Below are positions 1 to 5,760 of a stretch of DNA of 7,181 nt, piece after piece. The translations under genes and the position numbers were made by a program. The notes below the pieces were generated by a model. That model did no database searches and was not told where the DNA came from. It saw only the letters and a list, made by a program, of their open reading frames with translations. This stretch comes from Candidatus Omnitrophota bacterium (GTDB lineage Bacteria; Omnitrophota; Gorgyraeia; Gygaellales; Profunditerraquicolaceae): NCBI GenBank assembly GCA_028710845.1, contig JAQTTI010000025.1:4630-11810 (forward strand), read 5' to 3'. The first letter of the stretch is position 1, and the number at the start of each line of letters is the position of its first letter.

Positions 1-630
1 TCGCTCTCCAGATTCATCATTTAAGACAAAAATAAGCTTGTTTGCGCCGAAGCTTACTTCTGCGCCGAAAGCCACCGATTTTACGGTTTTTTGCCCATAA
101 TCCATGTTAAAGAAAATCGCCAGATTACGGCCGAACTTCCATTGCCCGTATAAGATAAGCAGGATTTTTTCTTTGGTTAACCGGCTTTTTCTGGCGCCTA
201 AACCTATCCGGTATTTAATCTGCCCTTTTTTAGGATAAAGATTCGCCGATTCAAGCTGTACTTTAAATTCAAACCTAGAAGTAGTGCTTCCTTCGAGAAG
301 ATAAACAATCCGATCGCTGGAAAGTGTGTCCCAATATCCTTTAAAAACTAAAATCTCGTTTTTATCGCCGGAAACATATTCTATTTGTTGTTTTTTATTC
401 AGCTTCCAAGTCCCTTTAAAAACATAGCTTTGAGGCGGCCCCTTCCTCATTGAAACATCGAAAACCAGCTCGTTGTTTTCATTGGCCCGCCAAGTGCCTT
501 TTAGCTCAACTATGCGTAAGCGCTGGCGTTTAGTATTGTCTTGGGTTTGAATAGTTTCGATTACCAGGGAATTGGAACGCGCGGCAATAAAACGTTGGCG
601 GGTAATTTTCTTCGCTTTAATGGATTGCAT
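1..630 (-). CDS. Hypothetical beta-repeat protein (partial, C-terminus outside window)
   Basis: The minus-strand frame opens at an ATG (628-630) and stays open for 210 codons to the left edge of the window, so the C-terminus is missing. I do not recognise the family. The N-terminus is basic and hydrophilic (MQSIKAKKITRQRF), with no signal peptide or membrane segment. From about residue 44 it shows short repeated beta-strand units of the type LKGTW-x(3)-N, followed by FKGTWKLN and FKGYWD, then a segment containing SRFEFKVQLES, and near the window edge alternating strands (FGAEVSFGANKLIFVL). This suggests an all-beta sandwich or barrel-like protein. An AGGA (complement of 640-643) lies 9 nt upstream of the ATG; a GTG at complement 646-648 is an alternative start. 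It is divergent from the riboswitch-controlled gene and shows no clear link to the fimbrial operon. The reading frame is very likely real; the function is unknown. Confidence 0.85.
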   Translation of the reverse strand, partial: MQSIKAKKITRQRFIAARSNSLVIETIQTQDNTKRQRLRIVELKGTWRANENNELVFDVSMRKGPPQSYVFKGTWKLNKKQQIEYVSGDKNEILVFKGYWDTLSSDRIVYLLEGSTTSRFEFKVQLESANLYPKKGQIKYRIGLGARKSRLTKEKILLILYGQWKFGRNLAIFFNMDYGQKTVKSVAFGAEVSFGANKLIFVLNDESGER

Positions 631-708
631 ACAAATTAATCCTATCACAATTAATTTTAGCTTGCAAGTTTAGATATGCTTAGTGCCGTCTATCTTAGTA
701 AAAGTTAT

Positions 709-737
709 ATAATACATAAATCATTTGTCTACAATAA
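709..737 (-). promoter_or_regulatory. Possible promoter for the left hypothetical gene
   Basis: On the minus strand there is a -10-like TATTAT (complement 709-714), 17 nt after a poor -35 TTATTG (complement 732-737). This would start transcription near 702 and give a leader of about 70 nt. Only the -10 element is convincing and the region is AT-rich, so chance matches are likely. Nothing else could be supported between 631 and 768. Confidence 0.25.
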
Positions 738-768
738 CTTACAAATAGATAAAATTTTTTAGCCTCTA

Positions 769-797
769 TTGAAATTTTGCTTAAAATATGTTATATT
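769..797 (+). promoter_or_regulatory. Sigma70-type promoter of the riboswitch transcript
   Basis: There is a -35 TTGAAA (769-774), a 17-nt spacer, and a -10 TATATT (792-797) preceded by an extended -10 TG (789-790). Each hexamer matches the consensus at 5 of 6 positions. Transcription would begin around 803-805, about 13 nt before the first strand of the aptamer's P1 helix, which is where a riboswitch leader should start. No operator-like inverted repeat was seen over it. Confidence 0.75.
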
Positions 798-816
798 TAA
801 TTACAATCTGGAACAG

Positions 817-897
817 CTTTTGAAAAAGGCTAACTAGCAGTAATGCTGGGGCGCAAAGCTACAGCTCCGAGAATTCGGAGGGCTGAGCTGCCAAAAG
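817..897 (+). promoter_or_regulatory. Cyclic di-GMP-I (GEMM-I) riboswitch aptamer
   Basis: The fold is complete. P1 is CTTTTG (817-822) with CAAAAG (892-897). P2 is formed by 834-839 and 844-849, capped by a GNRA tetraloop GUAA (840-843). The conserved GCGCAAAGC lies at 851-859. P3 pairs 862-865 with 882-885 and 866-870 with 875-879, and the 3' signature GAGCTGCC lies at 885-892. Aligned to the well-studied Vibrio Vc2 aptamer, the ligand-contacting bases are kept: G20 is G829, the stacking A47 is A856 and C92 is C891, with the same 7-nt P1-to-G20 spacing. A G rather than A at position 20 favours c-di-GMP over the cGAMP-sensing GEMM-Ib subclass. It lies directly upstream of a terminator and the small secreted-protein gene at 992. 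The family call rests on motif recall, without a covariance search. Confidence 0.88.
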
Positions 898-922
898 GAT
901 GAAACCCTAAAAATATCCTTTT
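893..922 (+). promoter_or_regulatory. Predicted antiterminator of the riboswitch
   Basis: AAAAGGAT (893-900) is perfectly complementary to ATCCTTTT (915-922), an 8-bp helix. Its 5' arm is the 3' strand of P1, and its 3' arm is the loop plus descending strand of the terminator. It therefore excludes both P1 and the terminator. Ligand binding should stabilise P1, release 915-922 and let the terminator form, which predicts a c-di-GMP OFF switch. This is seen only as complementarity; the energetics were not computed. Confidence 0.65.
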
Positions 923-933
923 TAGGGTTTTTT
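902..933 (+). terminator. Intrinsic terminator 1 (riboswitch expression platform)
   Basis: A 12-bp perfect stem, AAACCCTAAAAA (902-913) with TTTTTAGGGTTT (919-930), has a 5-nt loop (TATCC) and a run of six T (928-933). It follows the aptamer by 4 nt, overlaps the antiterminator, and so is the likely switched element. Confidence 0.85.
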
Positions 934-937
934 ATGG

Positions 938-970
938 CCCCGGCGAGTTAAAACGAAAACCGGGGTTTTT
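938..970 (+). terminator. Second intrinsic terminator in tandem, before the small ORF
   Basis: CCCCGG (938-943) pairs with CCGGGG (960-965) across a 16-nt A-rich loop and is followed by TTTTT (966-970). It starts 4 nt after the first terminator's T-run and ends 8 nt before the Shine-Dalgarno of the gene at 992. It does not overlap the aptamer, so it may act constitutively to lower read-through, or it may be a leader hairpin that protects the mRNA. Confidence 0.6.
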
Positions 971-991
971 ATTTGGGCAAGGAGGTGGAAG

Positions 992-1288
992 ATGAAAAAA
1001 ACAGAGATTTTAACGGGCTTATTCGTTCTTTTGATTGCTACAACTGGCTGGGCTGGAGACAGCGTAACCATCGCCATGTCGTGCACTATTCCCTCTATTC
1101 CGGGGGTAAATGCGCCGGCAAATGTTCCAGAGGCGATGGTTAGAGGCCAGATAAGACAAGATGTCGCCAAAAATAACTCCACCGCCACGGAAGGAGCAGA
1201 ATATATAGAAAAGGAGGAGAGACTAGAAAACCTTCTTGCCCAAGGAGAAAAAGTTACCAGAGATGTCAGGACAGTTTATTTACGGTAA
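992..1288 (+). CDS. Small secreted protein with pilin-like donor strand, under c-di-GMP riboswitch
   Basis: This 98-residue protein starts at ATG 992, with an excellent Shine-Dalgarno AAGGAGGT (979-986) 5 nt upstream. Residues 1-21 form a Sec signal peptide (KK, a hydrophobic core, then GWA before the cut). The mature protein begins GDSVTIAMSCTIPSIPGV, with alternating hydrophobics at V25, I27, M29, C31 and I33. The neighbouring pilin begins its mature part in the same way (SVNVSATVP). The rest (residues 45-98) is charged and probably helical, with no beta-sandwich sequence, so it is too short to be a complete pilin. It is the only gene behind the riboswitch and converges on the fimbrial operon with 14 nt between stop codons. 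It could be a degenerate pilin, a fibre cap, an assembly inhibitor or a periplasmic accessory. Expression as a gene is well supported; the role is inference. Confidence 0.8.
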   Translation: MKKTEILTGLFVLLIATTGWAGDSVTIAMSCTIPSIPGVNAPANVPEAMVRGQIRQDVAKNNSTATEGAEYIEKEERLENLLAQGEKVTRDVRTVYLR

Positions 1289-1290
1289 CT
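1248..1290 (-). terminator. Candidate terminator of the fimbrial operon
   Basis: On the minus strand, AGTTACC (complement 1284-1290) pairs with GGTAACT (complement 1252-1258) as a 7-bp stem, followed by a T-run that includes complement 1248-1251. The loop is long (25 nt), which weakens the call, but it lies 13 nt after the usher-like gene's stop codon and is the only hairpin with a T-tract there. It lies inside the last codons of the convergent small gene. Confidence 0.4.
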
Positions 1291-1302
1291 GACCCCCTCC
1301 TC

Positions 1303-4188
1303 CTATTTCTCTATTTTACGTAGAGGAATGTTCCAAACAGAAGATTCCCCCTCTTGAAGGGGGAATTTCTTTTTAAGGGCGACTAAAGGCAGGTAATAGA
1401 CAGGAATTGAATTAAGATCTGCAAATAGCTCGTGTTGTCCGGCCTGGGCCTGGGCAAAAGTATACCTGCCATCGATTCCACTGACAGCCGTTTTAGACCC
1501 ATCCAAAGTTATAGCCACTCCGGCCACTCCTTTTTCGCCGACTGAATATTCTCCATCCCCGTTAGAGTCTTCAAAAACTACACCCCTTATTTCCGAACGC
1601 GAGTTGATGCCAAAATAAACATTATTGGCGCCTGCACCGGCAATCGGTATTCCTTGAGTTACAGGAACGGTAAGAATATATCCACCCGGCAATGTCCCGG
1701 TGTCTAAAGTGATATAGGCGATCTTACCTCGCACATTATCAAATTTAAAATAGCCCAGCTCGTCGGTAGTTTGAGATTTGTCTCTTCCCAGCCATACCTT
1801 GATGCCAAAAACAGGCGGTTCATCGCGGTCAAGCAGGCCGTTGGAATTATAATCTTTAAAAACATAACCCTGAATAGAAGAAACCGCATCCCAGCGGATA
1901 CCTGTGTCCCAAAGAAGCTTCATCCCGGCATTAAAACTGGCCTCGACCCGGCTGACTGCGTCATCATCTTCCTTCCAGATGTTTCTCACCCTGCCCGAAG
2001 CATAAATCTCCTGGCCCGAGGAAGGCCTGTAGGAAAGTTCGGCGTAGCCTTCGATATAATCTTCACCGGCAAGAAAAGATAACGGAGAACTGGCCCGTTC
2101 TTCATCTCTGTAGGTAAAACGCAAAGAACCCCAGAAAGGAGATTTGCCGATCCGGTCATACCAATCGAGCCCGGTTTCGGTGACATTGGGCCGGACATTA
2201 TTACTGGTTGCCCTTTCGTTGAGCCAATTCAATTCCCGGTTATAAAAATAATACAATGCCCCGACAACGCTAAAACGAAGGCCGGCATAAGCTTTTTCGT
2301 TGGTATAATCCAAGCTGGGGGAAGAATAACTTGTATTTTCCTGATGAGAATATTTAACATAGGTGTTTATATCTTTGCCTAATAGAGAGAACAACTTATT
2401 TACACCTAGCCCCCCGGACTGATACCTGGTCTCTGATATTTTACCCAGATCGTTCTGTAAAGTATAGGTCACATCTACATTGGTAAGCGGGTCTATTTTA
2501 TAATTAATCGTGGTATCAAGATCTTCATTATAGCGGTCCCCTTTATCTGCAGACGGATAAAGGCGATCGCGGTAAATGTCAACCCTTTGAGTTAAAGTTA
2601 ATTTATTGTTGGGAGAATAGTTAAAATTAAGCAGCGCCCCAAACTCCCCCTGGCGCCAGCCGGGCCCGGTAATGCTGTTAAATTCTTTATCAATATCCCT
2701 GAGTTGTAATTTGGCATCGAAATTTTTAACGTTGTAGCGGGTAGAAAATATCTGGGCGAAGTTTTTGGTGTCATTGGCAATCTCATAGTTATAACCTAGA
2801 TTCTCGAAATTCCAGCTGCCCATAAGATCATAGGCGTAATCTTGAAGATAATCCTGACGGTCGCGGCCCCATCCATGAGCTACGCTGAATTTATAATTCT
2901 GCCAGGTATCCGGCGAGAAATTCAAGTTAAAACCGCTCATAAATGAGTGGAGCGATTTCCAGTCAATCATGGATAAAGTGCCATAGCGGCCGCCGTTTTC
3001 TCTGCCCCAAAAAATGGAATAATCAAGCTTATTGTCAAAAGCCGGCGAATAGAAATAAACACCTCTTAAGTCCGGCCCGGGTATTGCCAGGTTATTAAAA
3101 TAGGGGTTGTAATCTCCTGCCCTTAGATTAAATCCCTTGAAATCGCCAAGTTGACCGTTGGTAATACCTGCGGAGATATAAGTCATATCGGTGGTTCCTT
3201 TTAATGTCCTGACAGTCACTCCCGAATCAACCAAACCATAAGGAGTGGCGCCGTTCATCCGCAAGGTATGGATCCAGGAATAACTTCCGCTGCGCTGGAT
3301 TGTTTTAAGCCTGTTACCGACATAATAGGAATACCAATCTAAATTATAACGTAACTTGAAATTACCCATTCTATCTTCTTCCCGGCGGGCAACTTCTTCC
3401 AGGGTAGGCCCCTCGGGAATCGGCATGATCCCGGTACATTCAATGGTTGTCCGGCCTGAATCATCCCAAACAACAATTGAACCAAAGCCCCTGGCTTTCG
3501 CCATAACTACGATTTCATTTTCATTCACTCTTTCAATATACAGTAATTCCGGCTGGTTAACTAAAAATCGGCTGATATTTTTACCGCTGATAACAATGCT
3601 CTTTCCTTCTTCAATTTCAATCGGCTGTTTTAAGGAAAAATCGGGGTCGCTTAAGAAGTATTTGCTTGGCGCCTTTCTTTTCTGGCTTTCTCCGCTGGGC
3701 ACTGCCCGTTCTGAATCAGGAATAAAAAATTGGGATTCGCTTAAGTTTCCTGTCGGTACCAAAGGATTGCCTTCGGAACGATTAAGTGCATTTTCCATCA
3801 TTATCTGGCGGGTTGGTTTTTTAGCCTGGGAATAGGCGGGAATAACCATTTCCCGGCTGCTTGTTCCTTCACTTGACGCCTGACTTATAAGCTCGAGGTA
3901 ATAAATCGCGGGAGGATAATCGGGTTCGGCGATAAGGGCTTTATTAAACTCATGCTCGGCCTGGGTAAGATCACCTTTTTTCAAATACCTTATGCCTTCT
4001 TCACAAAGGTATTCGGCAATTTGTCCGGCGCAGGCTGAATCGCAAATTATGGATGGGGAATAAAATAAAACAAGGAGAAGAAAAAATACTACCGGCAATA
4101 AAGCGGATTTGCCGGATAACCGCAGGTTTTTACGGGCTCTCTCCCCAGCAAAAAGAAACCTATTACTGAAGCTGGCCAATTTCAACAA
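1303..4188 (-). CDS. Usher-like outer-membrane assembly protein (TPR, pilus-formation N-domain, beta-barrel, two SdrD-B-like domains)
   Basis: This 961-residue protein is probably the outer-membrane platform that secretes and assembles the fibre. Order of parts: hydrophobic signal segment about 29-54; TPR-like helices about 55-103 (KKGDLTQAEHEFNKALIAEP); a low-complexity linker; a CpaC/RcpA-type pilus-formation N-terminal domain about 184-253 (IEIEEGKSIVISGKNISRF, then VVMAKARGFGSIVVWD); about 480 residues (277-760) rich in aromatic, alternating beta-strands, as in a large outer-membrane barrel; then two SdrD-B or carboxypeptidase-regulatory-like beta domains starting near 774 and 868. Each of these opens with a Ca-loop-like motif (DYNSNGLLDRDE 779-790; DSNGDGEYSVGE 874-885). 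A GD-x(9)-PGPDLRG segment (359-376) recalls usher barrels. There is no secretin core domain. The start used is TTG at complement 4186-4188, 26 nt inside the chaperone gene, with AGGAGA 11 nt upstream, so translation is probably coupled; the exact start is uncertain. The barrel and accessory domains are clear; calling it an usher rests on context. Confidence 0.78.
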   Translation of the reverse strand: MLKLASFSNRFLFAGERARKNLRLSGKSALLPVVFFLLLVLFYSPSIICDSACAGQIAEYLCEEGIRYLKKGDLTQAEHEFNKALIAEPDYPPAIYYLELISQASSEGTSSREMVIPAYSQAKKPTRQIMMENALNRSEGNPLVPTGNLSESQFFIPDSERAVPSGESQKRKAPSKYFLSDPDFSLKQPIEIEEGKSIVISGKNISRFLVNQPELLYIERVNENEIVVMAKARGFGSIVVWDDSGRTTIECTGIMPIPEGPTLEEVARREEDRMGNFKLRYNLDWYSYYVGNRLKTIQRSGSYSWIHTLRMNGATPYGLVDSGVTVRTLKGTTDMTYISAGITNGQLGDFKGFNLRAGDYNPYFNNLAIPGPDLRGVYFYSPAFDNKLDYSIFWGRENGGRYGTLSMIDWKSLHSFMSGFNLNFSPDTWQNYKFSVAHGWGRDRQDYLQDYAYDLMGSWNFENLGYNYEIANDTKNFAQIFSTRYNVKNFDAKLQLRDIDKEFNSITGPGWRQGEFGALLNFNYSPNNKLTLTQRVDIYRDRLYPSADKGDRYNEDLDTTINYKIDPLTNVDVTYTLQNDLGKISETRYQSGGLGVNKLFSLLGKDINTYVKYSHQENTSYSSPSLDYTNEKAYAGLRFSVVGALYYFYNRELNWLNERATSNNVRPNVTETGLDWYDRIGKSPFWGSLRFTYRDEERASSPLSFLAGEDYIEGYAELSYRPSSGQEIYASGRVRNIWKEDDDAVSRVEASFNAGMKLLWDTGIRWDAVSSIQGYVFKDYNSNGLLDRDEPPVFGIKVWLGRDKSQTTDELGYFKFDNVRGKIAYITLDTGTLPGGYILTVPVTQGIPIAGAGANNVYFGINSRSEIRGVVFEDSNGDGEYSVGEKGVAGVAITLDGSKTAVSGIDGRYTFAQAQAGQHELFADLNSIPVYYLPLVALKKKFPLQEGESSVWNIPLRKIEK
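1344..1374 (+). terminator. Strong terminator of the riboswitch/small-gene transcript
   Basis: A perfect 9-bp stem, ATTCCCCCT (1344-1352) with AGGGGGAAT (1358-1366), has a 5-nt loop CTTGA and is followed by a T-rich tail, TTCTTTTT (1367-1374). It lies 56 nt after the small gene's stop codon and inside the antisense strand of the last codons of the usher-like gene, so the two transcripts overlap tail to tail. Confidence 0.8.
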
Positions 4189-5047
4189 TTTGATTGTTCT
4201 CTCCTATTGTGACTGAGGCTTCTTTGGTGATTATAGGCCCTCTGCCCATGCCTGCATCCGTGAGCGCTTTACCAAGGTCAACGGAAATTATCAGGTCGTA
4301 AACACCAGGAGAAATAGTTTCCTTCCAAACCCCTAAGAGAGTTCCTTTGCCGCCTGGAAAAGTATAAACACTGTTAAAAGCGCCTCTGGCGCTGACAACG
4401 CCTTCTTTATCGATAAGGCTAAAGGTTCCGGCGGTAGTTATGTCTGTATTTCCTGTATTTTCAAAATCTAGAATTATATCTAAGGACTTTTTATCTTCCT
4501 GCCCAGGAAGTATTTTCAAATTACTGATCTTAGCAGTCCTCTCGGTCGTGCCTTTTATTTCGATGTAAAAAAGAGTGGCTACTCTTACATTTACATCCAG
4601 GGCAGCTGAACGGCCTGAATCCGAAATATCGCCCTTACTCATCAATGTCTCAAAAAAGAGAGTTGCAAAATAAGCGCCCTTGGCATTTTCAGGAGCTGCA
4701 ACCGAATAGTTTATTTTCTGTTTTCCGAATGCGGGTAAGGTGAATTCTGCCGGGGAAAATGTAATCCAGGAAGTTGCAGAATTAGGAGTGCTTCCTGCCG
4801 GTAAAAACTCCTTGGCACCGGTGCCTTCGGGCAGATAATACCAATCCTCGAGGTATAAGCGCATCTGCTTAGGCTCTTCAGTCGGATTATCAAGGGTGAT
4901 TTCTCCGAAAGCACGATCTCCCGGAGAAACCACCACTCGAATTTTAGACTTGTTCATAAAGGGCAGTTTATCTGCTTGGGCCGCAGAAACAAAAATACTG
5001 CATACAAGGCAAAAACATAAACCTATTACACGTATTTTAGAAGACAA
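4163..5047 (-). CDS. PapD-like periplasmic fimbrial chaperone
   Basis: This 294-residue protein is likely to bind newly exported fibre subunits in the periplasm and pass them to the usher-like protein. Residues 1-25 are a signal peptide ending AAQA. A first immunoglobulin-like domain (about 35-157) has the chaperone-style pattern RVVVSPGDRAFGEITLDNP, then MRLYLEDW, WITFSPAEFTLP (84-95) and KGAYFATLFFE (113-123). A second beta domain (about 160-290) contains LDFENTGNTDI and a later GVYDLIISVDLG. The two-domain plan and length fit COG3121/PapD-type chaperones, somewhat longer than the usual 220-250 residues; the first domain also resembles DUF916-type Ig domains. The start is TTG (complement 5045-5047), preceded by GGGAGG (complement 5053-5058); no ATG lies upstream of the signal peptide in frame. 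It sits 50 nt after the pilin and overlaps the usher-like gene by 26 nt, consistent with one operon. Confidence 0.8.
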   Translation of the reverse strand: MSSKIRVIGLCFCLVCSIFVSAAQADKLPFMNKSKIRVVVSPGDRAFGEITLDNPTEEPKQMRLYLEDWYYLPEGTGAKEFLPAGSTPNSATSWITFSPAEFTLPAFGKQKINYSVAAPENAKGAYFATLFFETLMSKGDISDSGRSAALDVNVRVATLFYIEIKGTTERTAKISNLKILPGQEDKKSLDIILDFENTGNTDITTAGTFSLIDKEGVVSARGAFNSVYTFPGGKGTLLGVWKETISPGVYDLIISVDLGKALTDAGMGRGPIITKEASVTIGENNQIVEIGQLQ

Positions 5048-5082
5048 AATACCCTCCCTTTCGGTTTTTGGTTACAATTTAG

Positions 5083-5111
5083 CACTTACTTTTCTAATTA
5101 CGGAGTAAGTG
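5083..5111 (-). other. Stem-loop around the pilin stop codon
   Basis: CACTTACT (complement 5104-5111) and AGTAAGTG (complement 5083-5090) form a perfect 8-bp stem with a 13-nt loop that contains the pilin's TAA (complement 5098-5100). There is no T-run after it, so it is not a simple terminator. Such intercistronic hairpins are known to protect upstream mRNA, which would raise pilin relative to chaperone and usher. That role is inferred here. Confidence 0.5.
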
Positions 5112-5685
5112 TAATCGTAATTGAACCATTATATGTGCCGGCCGCTGTATCTAAACCAATCGGTGTTACTCCGGGTGCATCTGGATCTGCAGGATCTCCG
5201 GTGCCGACGCCATAGTAGATACGTAACCAACCACCCGATAACTGTGCCTTAGTGTAGGCTACATTGTTGGAGTTGCCATAGCTAACCTTCTGTAACTGAG
5301 TTGCAACAGTAGACGAAGTCTGTTTCATGAAGGTTACGTTAACCTTGTTATCCAGGTTTCCGCCGCCCGTACGTGCAAGCGATGAACGGGTATGAGTTAC
5401 GGTCCAGGCAGTCCCTGAATTGTCTGTTACACCGACATCAACGGCATAATAGGCGGGAGCCAAAAAAATGCTGTTGGTTGGGTCCCAGGTCAAGGTTCCG
5501 AAACTGATCGACGTTTGATTTGGCGTCCAAACAGTGTTTACAACTCTGCTTATAGCAACCGATAGCCCACCGGTCATTGTCGGCACAGTAGCGCTGACAT
5601 TGACTGATTGGCTGGTAGCGGCTAAAGCGTTAGTTGCAAAGAATGCAACTAAAACGAAAATCATACACTTCAGTATGTTTTTCAT
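5098..5685 (-). CDS. Probable major fimbrial subunit (pilin)
   Basis: This 195-residue secreted beta-protein starts at ATG (complement 5683-5685) with a strong AGGAGG 8 nt upstream. Residues 1-22 are a signal peptide (MKNILK, hydrophobic core, ATNALA). The mature N-terminus ATSQSVNVSATVPTMTGG has alternating V/V/A/V, like the donor strand of CS1/CFA-I pilins (CfaB mature ITVTASVDP, recalled from memory). The body is rich in T, S, N, G and V, and ends in AAGTYNGSITITLTP, the closing strands typical of such subunits. A conserved-looking region, GGWLRIYYGVGTGD, lies at 151-164. Neither cysteines in the mature part nor a type IV pilin cleavage motif is seen. It lies between the adhesin-like and chaperone genes, the usual place for a main subunit, and its A/C-rich leader with a strong ribosome site suggests high expression. 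It could instead be a minor subunit or a coat protein. Confidence 0.78.
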   Translation of the reverse strand: MKNILKCMIFVLVAFFATNALAATSQSVNVSATVPTMTGGLSVAISRVVNTVWTPNQTSISFGTLTWDPTNSIFLAPAYYAVDVGVTDNSGTAWTVTHTRSSLARTGGGNLDNKVNVTFMKQTSSTVATQLQKVSYGNSNNVAYTKAQLSGGWLRIYYGVGTGDPADPDAPGVTPIGLDTAAGTYNGSITITLTP

Positions 5686-5760
5686 TTTTACCACCTCCTC
5701 TGTGTTTTGTTTATTGTTGTTTTTATTGTTAATCCCTAACACCTTAAAGTCCTCCTTCTT
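5686..5760 (-). promoter_or_regulatory. Pilin leader with two Shine-Dalgarno sites and two in-frame starts
   Basis: Just after the upstream gene's TAG there is AGGAGG (complement 5751-5756), 8 nt before a GTG (complement 5740-5742). A second AGGAGG (complement 5694-5699) stands 8 nt before the ATG at 5685. GTG and ATG are in the same frame 57 nt apart. Use of GTG would add 19 Asn/Lys/Gln-rich residues before the signal peptide, so the ATG is preferred. Between the two sites the leader is almost pure A and C with a few T, an unstructured type often found before highly translated genes. Confidence 0.6.

Noticed and set aside
639..667. TTGCAA and TAGGAT with 17-nt spacing on the minus strand as promoter of the left gene
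   Set aside because: The -10 would overlap the gene's own Shine-Dalgarno and leave almost no leader, so it is unlikely to be used.
708..713. Perfect TATAAT on the plus strand
   Set aside because: No -35-like hexamer lies at the right distance upstream, and the extended -10 promoter at 769-797 is much better placed for the riboswitch.
922..1188. Minus-strand open frame of 88 codons opposite the small gene
   Set aside because: It ends inside the riboswitch terminator, has no ribosome site, and its protein is an antisense shadow of the well-supported signal-peptide gene on the plus strand.
1771..3835. Several open frames of 60-160 codons inside the usher-like gene on both strands
   Set aside because: They lie within a 961-residue frame with clear domain structure, lack convincing ribosome sites, and their translations show no secretion signal or known motif.
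1303..4188. Secretin of a type II/IV pilus or Tad system
   Set aside because: The pilus-formation N-domain is present, but the C-terminal secretin core is absent, and the neighbours are a chaperone and a Sec-type pilin rather than pilus ATPases or prepilin peptidase.
5098..5685. Type IV pilin
   Set aside because: There is no G-(F/M)-x(3)-E prepilin cleavage site; instead there is an ordinary Sec signal peptide ending ALA and a beta-rich mature part.
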